Assembly (NCBI GenBank): GCA_043818095.1
Contig: JBDRGD010000109.1
Span: forward strand, 1 to 18,375
Length of the DNA: 18,375 nt
Origin: JBDRGD01 sp043818095
GTDB lineage: Bacteria; Chloroflexota; Dehalococcoidia; Dehalococcoidales; RBG-16-60-22
Reading direction: 5' to 3'
Position numbers and translations under genes: made by a program. A model generated the notes under the pieces. That model searched no databases and had not been told where the DNA came from. It saw nothing but the letters and a program-made list of their open reading frames with translations. Below, piece by piece: positions 6,715-13,130 of this stretch (position 1 is the first letter of the stretch; every line of letters starts with the position of its first letter).

Positions 6715-8337
6715 CTACATCATTCCTTCCATGCCGCCACCGGGGGGCATGGGGGGCATCTTCTCTTTCTCCGGGATATCGGCGACCAGGGCTTCGGTCA
6801 CCAGCACCATCGTGGCGATGCTGGCGGCGTTCTCCAGGGCGCTGCGCACGACCTTGGTCGGGTCGATGATGCCCTTTTTCATCATGTCCCCGTACTCGTC
6901 GGTCTCGGCATCATAGCCGATGCCCGTGGCGCTCTTCTTCACGGTATCGACGACCACGGAGCCGTCCTTGCTGGCGTTCGTCGCAATCCAGCGAATCGGC
7001 TCTTCCACCGCCCGGCGGATAATCTCCGCGCCGGTCGCTTCGTCGCCCTCCAGCTTGAGCTTCTTCAGGGCTTTGACCGCCGTCAGCAGGCCGACGCCGC
7101 CGCCCGGCAGGATGCCTTCCTCGACGGCCGCGCGGGTCGCGGAGAGGGCGTCCTCAACGCGGTGCTTCCGCTCTTTCAGCTCAACTTCCGTCGCGGCACC
7201 AACCTTAATCACGGCCACGCCGCCGGCGAGCTTCGCCTGTCTCTCCTGGAGCTTCTCGCGGTCGAAATCGGAGGTGGTTTCCTCGGTCTGGGCCTTTATC
7301 TGCTTGATGCGGGCTTTAATCGCCTCATCATTGCCCTTGCCCTCGACGATGGTGGTGTTGTCCTTGTCCGAAGTCACGCGGCGGGCGCGTCCCAGGTCTT
7401 CCACCGTCACCGCGTCCAGCTTCCGCCCCACGTCCTCGGAAATGACGTTGGCACCGGTCAGAATCGCCATGTCCTCGAGCATGGCCTTGCGCCGGTCGCC
7501 GAATCCGGGGGCTTTCACCGCGAGGACGTTCAGCGTGCCGCGCAGCTTGTTGACCACCAGGGTCGGCAGCGCCTCACCGTCAACATCCTCGGCGACGATG
7601 AGCAGGTTCTTGGAGACCTGGAGAATCTTCTCCAGGGCCGGAATCAGGTCCGCGACCGCAGAGAGTTTCTTATCGGTAATCAGGATATAGGGGTCCTCGA
7701 TAACCGCTTCCATGCGCTCGGCATTGGTGATGAAGTAGGGGCTGATATAGCCGCGGTCGAACTGCATGCCCTCGACGAACTCCGTCTCGTAATGGGTGCC
7801 CTTGGACTCCTCGACGGTGATGACGCCGTCCTTGCCCACCTTTTCCATGACCTCGGCGATGAGGTTACCGATTTCCTTGTCCTTGGCGGTGATGGTGCCC
7901 ACCTGGGCGATCTGCTCCTTGTCCTTGACCTCGGTGGAGTTCTTCTTCAGCTCCTCGATAATCCCCGCCGTCGCCTTCTGGATACCACGCCGCAGCGCCA
8001 GCGAGTCCGCCCCCGCAGCGATGTTCTTGAAACCGCCGTTGATGATGGCGTGCGCGAGGATGGTGGAAGTGGTCGTGCCGTCGCCACAGGCATCGTTCGT
8101 CTTGCTCGCCGCTTCCTTGACCAGCTGGACGCCCATGTTCTCGAAGGCGTCTTCCAGCTCAATGTCCTTGGCGATGGTGACGCCGTCATCGATGACGGAC
8201 GGTGCGCCCCATTTCTTGTCCAGGGCGACGGTATGCCCTTTGGGACCCAGGGTCACCTTCACGGCATCCGCCAGGACATCAATACCCCTTTTCAAAGCAC
8301 GTCTGGCTTCTTCACCGAAGATAATCTGTTTAGCCAT
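6715..8337 (-). CDS. groL: 60 kDa chaperonin GroEL
   Basis: GroEL forms the double-ring ATP-driven folding chamber, capped by GroES. The 540-residue protein is full length, starting MAKQIIFGEEARRALKRGID. It has the ATP-binding GDGTTT at 85-90 with the catalytic-site Asp87, the LGPKGHTVALDKKWGAP stretch, and a C-terminal methionine/glycine tail (PPGGGMEGMM), as usual for bacterial GroEL. The ATG at 8337 is preceded by GGGAGGT. It lies 24 bases downstream of groES in the same operon, and one CIRCE-controlled promoter serves both. Only a single groEL copy is visible. An open frame on the opposite strand is a codon-bias shadow. Confidence 0.98.
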   Translation of the reverse strand: MAKQIIFGEEARRALKRGIDVLADAVKVTLGPKGHTVALDKKWGAPSVIDDGVTIAKDIELEDAFENMGVQLVKEAASKTNDACGDGTTTSTILAHAIINGGFKNIAAGADSLALRRGIQKATAGIIEELKKNSTEVKDKEQIAQVGTITAKDKEIGNLIAEVMEKVGKDGVITVEESKGTHYETEFVEGMQFDRGYISPYFITNAERMEAVIEDPYILITDKKLSAVADLIPALEKILQVSKNLLIVAEDVDGEALPTLVVNKLRGTLNVLAVKAPGFGDRRKAMLEDMAILTGANVISEDVGRKLDAVTVEDLGRARRVTSDKDNTTIVEGKGNDEAIKARIKQIKAQTEETTSDFDREKLQERQAKLAGGVAVIKVGAATEVELKERKHRVEDALSATRAAVEEGILPGGGVGLLTAVKALKKLKLEGDEATGAEIIRRAVEEPIRWIATNASKDGSVVVDTVKKSATGIGYDAETDEYGDMMKKGIIDPTKVVRSALENAASIATMVLVTEALVADIPEKEKMPPMPPGGGMEGMM

Positions 8338-8361
8338 TTTTACCTCCCTTGACCTTGTCCT

Positions 8362-8658
8362 TTATTTTCCTTTTTTCGCCAGGATATCGCTCTCCCGCAG
8401 GATGACGAGCTCTTCGTCGTTCACCTTGACCTCGGTGCCGCCGTATTTGGCGTAAATGACGATGTCCCCCGTCTTGACATCAGGCTCAATCCGCTTCCCT
8501 TCATCCGTCACCCTGCCGGGACCCACCGCGACAACCTTCCCTTCCTGGGGTTTTTCCTTCGCGGTATCCGGGAGGTAAATTCCTGATTTGGTCTTTTCCT
8601 CCTTTTCGATGGGTTTCACCACGACACGGTCAGCCAGTGGTTGCAGCTTTATAGCCAT
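8362..8658 (-). CDS. groS: 10 kDa co-chaperonin GroES
   Basis: GroES forms the heptameric lid of the GroEL chamber. The 98-residue protein begins MAIKLQPLADRVVVKP and has the mobile loop EEKTKSGIYLPDTAKEKPQEG around 21-41 that docks on GroEL. It ends with EELVILRESDILAKKG, typical of the family. The ATG at 8658 is preceded by AAGGAGG with 5 intervening bases. The frame is open upstream to 8724, but that extension reads through the CIRCE operator and is not coding. It is the first gene of the groES-groEL operon. Confidence 0.98.
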   Translation of the reverse strand: MAIKLQPLADRVVVKPIEKEEKTKSGIYLPDTAKEKPQEGKVVAVGPGRVTDEGKRIEPDVKTGDIVIYAKYGGTEVKVNDEELVILRESDILAKKGK

Positions 8659-8711
8659 ACCTACCTCCTTTTCTATATTATCTGGAATACGACCGCCTGC
8701 CGACACAATTA

Positions 8712-8738
8712 TTAGCACTCTCACGGGGAGAGTGCTAA
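8712..8738 (-). promoter_or_regulatory. CIRCE operator (HrcA binding site)
   Basis: A perfect TTAGCACTC at 8712-8720, nine bases, then GAGTGCTAA at 8730-8738: the exact CIRCE consensus. CIRCE is bound by the heat-shock repressor HrcA. It starts 4 bases downstream of the -10 box and covers the predicted transcription start, so HrcA would block the groES-groEL promoter. hrcA itself is not in the window. Confidence 0.97.
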
Positions 8739-8742
8739 TTTA

Positions 8743-8771
8743 ATAATAGCGCATACCCCGCCACATCGCAA
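8743..8771 (-). promoter_or_regulatory. groES-groEL promoter
   Basis: On the minus strand TTGCGA (8771-8766) and TATTAT (8748-8743) are separated by 17 bases. The predicted start near 8736 lies inside the CIRCE element and gives a leader of about 78 bases before the groES ATG. This is the vegetative-promoter-plus-CIRCE layout rather than a dedicated heat-shock sigma promoter. Confidence 0.8.
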
Positions 8772-8915
8772 CCGATATCAGATTACTTCTTCTCTTCTGG
8801 CAACCAACAGGATGCATATTCCTCTTAATATCATCTTATTATCTTGCGCTTGCTCGCTTTTTCTCCTTTTATCGCCTCAAGTCTTCCCGCATCACGCACA
8901 CCGGACCCGGGATTA

Positions 8916-8944
8916 TTGACAGTTTATCCGGAATCGGGTAGATT
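8916..8944 (+). promoter_or_regulatory. Promoter of the XRE-family regulator gene
   Basis: A perfect TTGACA at 8916-8921 and TAGATT at 8939-8944 are 17 bases apart. Only six bases separate the -10 box from the ATG at 8951, so transcription would start at or next to the start codon (leaderless). The 140 or so bases between this promoter and the groES promoter are AT-rich and show no gene. Confidence 0.7.
8924..8941 (+). promoter_or_regulatory. Imperfect palindromic operator in the XRE promoter
   Basis: TTATCCG at 8924-8930, a 4-base spacer, then CGGGTAG at 8935-8941. Arms pair at 5 of 7 positions. It matches the perfect palindrome at 9193-9210 at 5 of 7 positions per arm, with the same 4-base spacer and the same place between the -35 and -10 boxes. 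Likely an autoregulatory site. Confidence 0.5.
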
Positions 8945-8950
8945 CTAGGC

Positions 8951-9187
8951 ATGCGAAAGCCGAAAGCAGACCCGCCCCGCTGGCACCACGAGAGCATCCA
9001 GGCCCTGCGCCGCCACCTGGGACTCACCCAGCAGGAGATGGCGCAACGGCTCGGGACGCGCCAGCAGACCATCAGCGAATGGGAGACCGGCATGTACCAT
9101 CCCCGCGGGACCTCCAATACCCTGCTCTCCATGATTGCGGAACAGGCCGAATTCCGCTACCAGGCGACAACACCAAAAAAACCTTGA
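8951..9187 (+). CDS. Small XRE-family helix-turn-helix transcriptional regulator
   Basis: A 78-residue protein that is almost entirely one HTH_3 (Cro/CI-type) domain. The helix-turn-helix runs from about residue 18 to 62: ALRRHLGLTQQEMAQRLG is the first helix pair, and RQQTISEWETG contains the recognition helix with the usual Q-x-x-I-S-x-W-E pattern. A short basic tail follows (TPKKP). It has no ligand or multimerisation domain. It starts at ATG 8951 without a Shine-Dalgarno site, immediately after a -10 box. The next gene, DUF2851, starts 32 bases after its stop under a second promoter. Related palindromes in both promoters suggest that this protein represses both. A toxin-antitoxin role is possible but not shown, because no toxin-like neighbour is seen. 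Confidence 0.85.
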   Translation: MRKPKADPPRWHHESIQALRRHLGLTQQEMAQRLGTRQQTISEWETGMYHPRGTSNTLLSMIAEQAEFRYQATTPKKP

Positions 9188-9211
9188 CATTCTTACACGT
9201 ATCCGTGTAAA
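9184..9211 (+). promoter_or_regulatory. Promoter of the DUF2851 gene
   Basis: A perfect TTGACA at 9184-9189 starts within the last codons of the XRE gene. TGTAAA at 9206-9211 follows after 16 bases. Eight bases separate the -10 from the ATG at 9220, and no Shine-Dalgarno is present, so the mRNA is probably leaderless. Confidence 0.65.
9193..9210 (+). promoter_or_regulatory. Perfect palindromic operator in the DUF2851 promoter
   Basis: TTACACGTATCCGTGTAA: two perfect 7-base arms (9193-9199 and 9204-9210) around a 4-base spacer. It fills the space between the -35 and -10 boxes and overlaps the -10, so a bound protein would block RNA polymerase. The size and symmetry suit a dimeric XRE-family repressor, and the XRE gene ends just upstream. 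Confidence 0.75.
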
Positions 9212-9219
9212 CTGCCTCC

Positions 9220-10545
9220 ATGGCGAGGAAAACCCCCGTCCTTCCGGAAAGCGCCGTCCTGGACGCCTGGCTCCGGCTGGCGGCGGGACAGCCGTTATTC
9301 ACCGAAGCCGGAGACCCCGTCCGGGTAATCTATCCGGGCAGGCGTAATGATGACCGCGGCCCGGACTTCCGCGATGCGGTGATTGCCCACCGCCGGACGC
9401 TGTTGCGGGGAGATATCGAGATCCATGCCCGGGCGCGTGACTGGCGCGCCCACCACCACCACCTCGACCCTCACTACAACCGGGTGGTTCTGCACGTGGT
9501 CGGCCGGGCGGACCGGGTCACCACCCGCCGCCAGGACGGCACCGCGGTCCCCACGCTGTCTTTACCCCTGACGGACCAGCCCGCCGGGAAAGCCGGCGCC
9601 GTGGCTGCGGGGATTCCCTGCCGTAACATTACGAGAACCGTCCCCCGCCGCCGCCTGCAGGAGGCCCTGGAAACAGCGGGGGACGAGCGCTTCGCGGCTA
9701 AAGCCGCCGCTTTCCGGGATTCCCTGCGTCGCCTCACCCCGGAGCAGGTGCTTTACGTGGGCATCCTGACCGCCCTGGGCTATCCCAAAAACAAACTGCC
9801 CTTCCGTAAGCTGGCACACTGTCTGCCCCTCTCCCGCCTGGAAAGTCTGCTCCGCCCCGTCCGGGACCCGGCGGACTTCCTGGCCTGCGGGCAGGCGCTA
9901 CTGCTGGGGACGGCGGGGCTGCTGCCGTCCCTGTCCGCCCCGGACCACGCGGACGCCCGGCGGCACCGGCTGGAAAAAGAGTGGCTGGCTTTCCCCGCGG
10001 AGACCACCGTCCCGGCGGCAGAATGGAACTTTTTCAAGCTGAGACCGCACAACTCCCCCATCCGGCGCCTGGCGGGGATGAGCTATCTGCTGCTCCGCTA
10101 CCGGGAAACGGGAATCCTGGAGGGCCTGGGCACTGTCCTGGGGACAACGGGGCCACCCCCGCTGTCCGCGGCCATGGAGAAAGCGCTGGTCGTGAAAGGG
10201 GAAGGCTGCGGCTTACCGCACTGTGCCGCTAGCCCCTCCCTTATCGGCCGGCAGCGCGCCCGGGAAATCGTCCTCAATATTCTGCTGCCCTTTGCCGCTG
10301 CCTCCGGCTTTAAGGGCGCCGCGCTTTCCCTGGAGCACCGCGCGGTTGACCTTTACCGGAGTTACCCCCTCCCGGAGAAAAATTCTCTGGAAACGCACAT
10401 GCTGGCCCAGTGGCATGCCGGCAGGGACTTAATCGTTACCGCCCGGCAGCAGCAGGGGCTGCTGCACATCTACCGGAACCGGTGCGCCCGGGGGGACTGT
10501 CGGGCGTGTCCGCTGAGCGGCGCTAACGCCGCGGCTCCCGGATGA
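9220..10545 (+). CDS. DUF2851 family protein, possible PD-(D/E)XK-like fold
   Basis: A 441-residue protein recognised as DUF2851, a family of unknown function. The N-terminal third has the family hallmarks GPDFRDA at 47-53, GDIEIH at 64-69, DW at 74-75, a histidine cluster at 78-81, D83, Y86 and LHVV at 91-94. A second conserved stretch, WNFFKLRPHNSPIRRLAG, lies around 279-296. The C-terminus has Cys422, Cys427 and Cys430 (C-x4-C-x2-C), which may bind metal. Pro48-Asp49 followed by Glu67-x-His69 resembles a PD-(D/E)XK nuclease core with His in place of Lys; this is my inference. No signal peptide or membrane segment is evident. The start at ATG 9220 lacks a Shine-Dalgarno. The 3' end overlaps the convergent MFS gene by 23 bases. 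Confidence 0.85.
   Translation: MARKTPVLPESAVLDAWLRLAAGQPLFTEAGDPVRVIYPGRRNDDRGPDFRDAVIAHRRTLLRGDIEIHARARDWRAHHHHLDPHYNRVVLHVVGRADRVTTRRQDGTAVPTLSLPLTDQPAGKAGAVAAGIPCRNITRTVPRRRLQEALETAGDERFAAKAAAFRDSLRRLTPEQVLYVGILTALGYPKNKLPFRKLAHCLPLSRLESLLRPVRDPADFLACGQALLLGTAGLLPSLSAPDHADARRHRLEKEWLAFPAETTVPAAEWNFFKLRPHNSPIRRLAGMSYLLLRYRETGILEGLGTVLGTTGPPPLSAAMEKALVVKGEGCGLPHCAASPSLIGRQRAREIVLNILLPFAAASGFKGAALSLEHRAVDLYRSYPLPEKNSLETHMLAQWHAGRDLIVTARQQQGLLHIYRNRCARGDCRACPLSGANAAAPG
10517..10532. terminator. GC-rich hairpin where DUF2851 and the MFS gene converge
   Basis: GCGGCG (10517-10522) and CGCCGC (10527-10532) form a perfect 6-pair stem with a CTAA loop that contains the MFS stop codon. It lies inside the overlapping 3' ends of the two convergent genes. 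No T-run is present, so a classical intrinsic terminator is unlikely. Confidence 0.3.
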
Positions 10546-11782
10546 ACACCGCGAAGGTCAAAGACACCATGGCGCAGACCGCCAGCCCCAGCCAGCCCGC
10601 GGTATAAGAGCCGGTGATATCCACGAGGAAGCCGAACGCCGGTGGCCCGACGATTATGCCCAGGACCGAGATGGCGCTGGAGGTCCCGGTGGCGGCGCCC
10701 GCCCTTTCCTTCCCGAAGATTTCGCCCGCGATGGCGGCATAGATACCGCCCCAGCCGATGGCGACGACGCCGAACATGAAAAGCACCGGGTAGAGGAGCC
10801 AGCCCAGGCCCATACCCCCGAGGGCCAGGACCAGGCAAAGCAGGCCGGTGATGCCGGCCATCGAGGCATAGATTATCTTGCGGCGGCCCCCTAAAAAGCG
10901 GTCGCTGACGAAGCCGCTGAGCGGTTTCCCCAGGGCCCCCGCCGCCTCCGTCATCGCCAGGAGACCGCCCGCCGCCACCACACCGAACAACAGGCTTTCC
11001 GTCAGGTAGAGCACCAGGTAAGCCATCGCCGAAAACTCCACGAGGGCGAGAAACATGTTGGCCAGGCTCAGCATCCAGAGGTTTCGCGACCTCACCAGCG
11101 CCAGCGCCGCTGCCCGTGAAGACGTATGCGTTGCGAGCAAGGCATCCCCGGCAAGTGGCAGCAGTTCCCCCGCGGGCCGGCGGTATAAAAGCGCGCCGCA
11201 AAGGCAGATGGTCAGTGAGAAAAGCCCGACGCTGAGGAAACCGTAGCGCCAGCTCCAGGTCAGCGCCACAGCGGGCAGGATACTGGCGCCGAGAATCCCG
11301 CCGATATTCACCGCCGTCTGGTTGATGCCCAGCGCCGTGGCCCTTTCCCGGAAGGGAAACCAGGAGACGATGGCCTTGACCGCGCAGGGGAACAGCGTGC
11401 CCGCGCCCACGCCCGCGACCAGCAAAATGCCCCAGATAAAACGGAATGACGGCGCGAAGAAAACGACCGAAAGTGCGGTGCCCATCACCAGGATACCCGC
11501 CACCATCATCTTACGCACCCCGAACCGGTCCACCAGCCAGCCGGAGATGAACAGCGACGGGGAATAGCCGATGACCGTGGCGCTTACCAGGGAGCCTATC
11601 TGGGCGTTGGTCAGGCTGAAGGCTTCTTTCAGGAACGGGGCGAGCGGCCCGATACTGAGACGGGCCATCATGACATTCAGGTAGCCCAGCCAGACAATCG
11701 CCAGGATTACCCAGCGGTAGCCCGGCGCCGGCAGCGCCGCTTGCGCCGGTTGATTCGTGTCAGTCCGTACGGGCAGTGTCAT
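10523..11782 (-). CDS. Major facilitator superfamily transporter
   Basis: A 419-residue inner-membrane protein with about twelve hydrophobic segments. Family motif A is visible as GWLVDRFGVRKMM between membrane segments 2 and 3, with a related copy in the second half (GFVSDRFLGGRRK), as expected for an MFS duplication. The cytoplasmic N-terminus is short and the C-terminus ends in arginines. The substrate cannot be read from the sequence; the general build resembles organic-anion or nitrate/nitrite-type MFS carriers. I prefer the ATG at 11782, 34 bases after the HAD gene, although its ribosome site is weak. A TTG at 11833 would overlap the HAD gene by 17 bases. Probably co-transcribed with the HAD hydrolase. 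Confidence 0.88.
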   Translation of the reverse strand: MTLPVRTDTNQPAQAALPAPGYRWVILAIVWLGYLNVMMARLSIGPLAPFLKEAFSLTNAQIGSLVSATVIGYSPSLFISGWLVDRFGVRKMMVAGILVMGTALSVVFFAPSFRFIWGILLVAGVGAGTLFPCAVKAIVSWFPFRERATALGINQTAVNIGGILGASILPAVALTWSWRYGFLSVGLFSLTICLCGALLYRRPAGELLPLAGDALLATHTSSRAAALALVRSRNLWMLSLANMFLALVEFSAMAYLVLYLTESLLFGVVAAGGLLAMTEAAGALGKPLSGFVSDRFLGGRRKIIYASMAGITGLLCLVLALGGMGLGWLLYPVLFMFGVVAIGWGGIYAAIAGEIFGKERAGAATGTSSAISVLGIIVGPPAFGFLVDITGSYTAGWLGLAVCAMVSLTFAVFIREPRR

Positions 11783-11816
11783 AAAGTGCTTTTCGGGGGG
11801 GGCGGCTGGCTCTCGG

Positions 11817-12512
11817 CTACAGGTGCGCCGCAATCTGTGTCAGGCTATGGATGCGGGGGGCATCGGTAATCTCCCCGAAGAAATCGCCCCGGTCCAGCAG
11901 GATGCCCTTCATACCCGCGTTCCGCGCGCCGATGACGTCAATCTGATACTGGTCGCCGACGAAAACCGCTTCCCCGGGCTTGACCCCGGCGCGCTGCGCC
12001 GCCACCCGGAAGATCTGCGGGTCCGGCTTGGTCGCCCCGGCGTCCTGAGAAGTCACGACAATCTCCAGCCATGCTTCCAGGCCAAGTTCCTGCAGCATGG
12101 GCGTAATGTCGTGGTCGATATTGGATATCAGCCCCAGCACGAACCCCTTCGCCTTGAGGTCGTCCAGCGCGGGCGCCACGTCATCGAAAACCCGCAGGTT
12201 CATCTTTACCTGCCGCATCTTCCCCAGCAGACCGAGCACGAGCTTTTCCTCCGGCGCGATGCCGGCCTCCCGGAGAAACACGCGCTGGTATTCCGCCCAG
12301 AGCGCCATCCGGGATTTTTCGTCCCGCTGCCCCATGGGGACGCGCGCCATCTCTTTATAGATAAACTCGTCCGCCGTCACCAGGGGCCAGCGCAGTTGCG
12401 TTGCGTCCGCATCCACGCCGAGCTCTTTGAGGGCCTCGGCCTGCAGCTGCTCGCGCGGGGGGTCATAGCCGACCAGCGTGTGGTAAAGGTCGAGAAAAAC
12501 TGCTTTTATCAA
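11817..12512 (-). CDS. HAD-family hydrolase with DxY motif I
   Basis: A 231-residue haloacid-dehalogenase-superfamily protein with a helical cap inserted after motif I (subfamily IA layout). Motif I is FLDLYHT with nucleophile Asp8, but the +2 position is Tyr10 rather than the Asp of HAD phosphatases. Motif II is ISN (about residue 148), motif III is the Lys in TKPDPQIF, and motif IV is VGDQYQID. A Tyr at +2 is typical of 2-haloacid dehalogenases and some other HAD groups, while motif IV looks phosphatase-like, so the reaction is uncertain. The start is TTG at 12512, the only sensible start before an in-frame stop. It has no Shine-Dalgarno and lies 9 bases after a -10 box. The MFS gene follows 34 bases downstream. 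Confidence 0.85.
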   Translation of the reverse strand: MIKAVFLDLYHTLVGYDPPREQLQAEALKELGVDADATQLRWPLVTADEFIYKEMARVPMGQRDEKSRMALWAEYQRVFLREAGIAPEEKLVLGLLGKMRQVKMNLRVFDDVAPALDDLKAKGFVLGLISNIDHDITPMLQELGLEAWLEIVVTSQDAGATKPDPQIFRVAAQRAGVKPGEAVFVGDQYQIDVIGARNAGMKGILLDRGDFFGEITDAPRIHSLTQIAAHL

Positions 12513-12521
12513 GGCAATTTC

Positions 12522-12550
12522 ATTTTAGCTCAACCCGCCGCGACTGTAAA
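12522..12550 (-). promoter_or_regulatory. Promoter of the HAD hydrolase-MFS operon
   Basis: On the minus strand TTTACA (12550-12545) and TAAAAT (12527-12522) are separated by exactly 17 bases. The predicted start lies within a few bases of the TTG start codon, which points to a leaderless message. It shares a 100-base gap with the divergent dUTPase-like gene. Confidence 0.7.
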
Positions 12551-12612
12551 GCAGGGTGGCGTCACCGCCCTTTATCGTATATCATAGGAAAAACACCACC
12601 CGGGGGGTAACC

Positions 12613-13125
12613 ATGGCTTCTGTCCTCAGTGAGCATGAAATCCGGGAGCGTCTGCAAAGCGAGCCGCCCCTGGTGGAAGGCTGGCTCGACCTGGCAGAAC
12701 AGGTACAGGTCAACGGGTTCGACCTTACCCTGCGGGACGTCGCCATGCTCCAGACCGGGGGCACTATCGGCGTGAGCAACCGGCAGCGCTTTATCCCCCC
12801 GGTGGCCCCGCTGGTGTTCGACGGCACCGGGTTCCTGGAGCTGATGCCGGGCATCTACAGCATCACCTTCAACGAGGTGGTGCACCTGCCCCGGGACGTC
12901 ATGGCGCTGGCGCGCCCGCGCTCCAGCCTGCTCCGCTGCGGGGTGACCGTGGACACCGCGGTCTGGGACGCCGGTTACTCCGGGCGCTCGCAGTCGCTGA
13001 TGATTGTCTATAATCCGCAGGGGTTCCGCGTGCAGAAGAATGCCCGCGTGGTGCAGCTGGTCTTCTGGCAGCTTGCCGGGGAAACGGAAGGCTACCGGGG
13101 CGCCTACCAGGGAGAAAATACCTAA
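12613..13125 (+). CDS. dCTP deaminase/dUTPase family protein, probably dUTP diphosphatase
   Basis: A 170-residue homotrimer-type nucleotide enzyme of the Dcd/Dut fold. The signature ARPRSSLLRCGV (around 100-111) is the nucleotide-binding stretch of dCTP deaminase. The segment VWDAGYSG at 117-124 aligns with the catalytic-Asp motif of dUTPases (Asp119). The Glu that activates water in dCTP deaminases, in the strand after this loop, appears to be Ile131 here (LMIVYNP). I therefore favour dUTP hydrolysis to dUMP over cytosine deamination, as in the dUTPase-like branch of the Dcd family. The ATG at 12613 follows GGGGGGT; the frame upstream to 12556 has no ribosome site. A TATCAT at 12580-12585 may be its -10, but no good -35 is seen. 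Confidence 0.82.
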   Translation: MASVLSEHEIRERLQSEPPLVEGWLDLAEQVQVNGFDLTLRDVAMLQTGGTIGVSNRQRFIPPVAPLVFDGTGFLELMPGIYSITFNEVVHLPRDVMALARPRSSLLRCGVTVDTAVWDAGYSGRSQSLMIVYNPQGFRVQKNARVVQLVFWQLAGETEGYRGAYQGENT

Positions 13126-13130
13126 CCCGG

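Noticed and set aside
5845..8352. An 835-codon open frame on the plus strand
   Set aside because: It lies opposite groEL, rubrerythrin and hpt, has low-complexity histidine- and aspartate-rich composition, and reads through a terminator and a promoter. It is a codon-bias shadow.
8951..10545. XRE plus DUF2851 as a toxin-antitoxin pair
   Set aside because: DUF2851 is large for a toxin, has its own promoter instead of being coupled to the regulator gene, and shows no known toxin motif. Shared regulation alone is not enough.
11783..11833. TTG start for the MFS gene overlapping the HAD gene
   Set aside because: The extra 17 residues are not membrane-like and no better ribosome site is found there, but I cannot exclude it fully.
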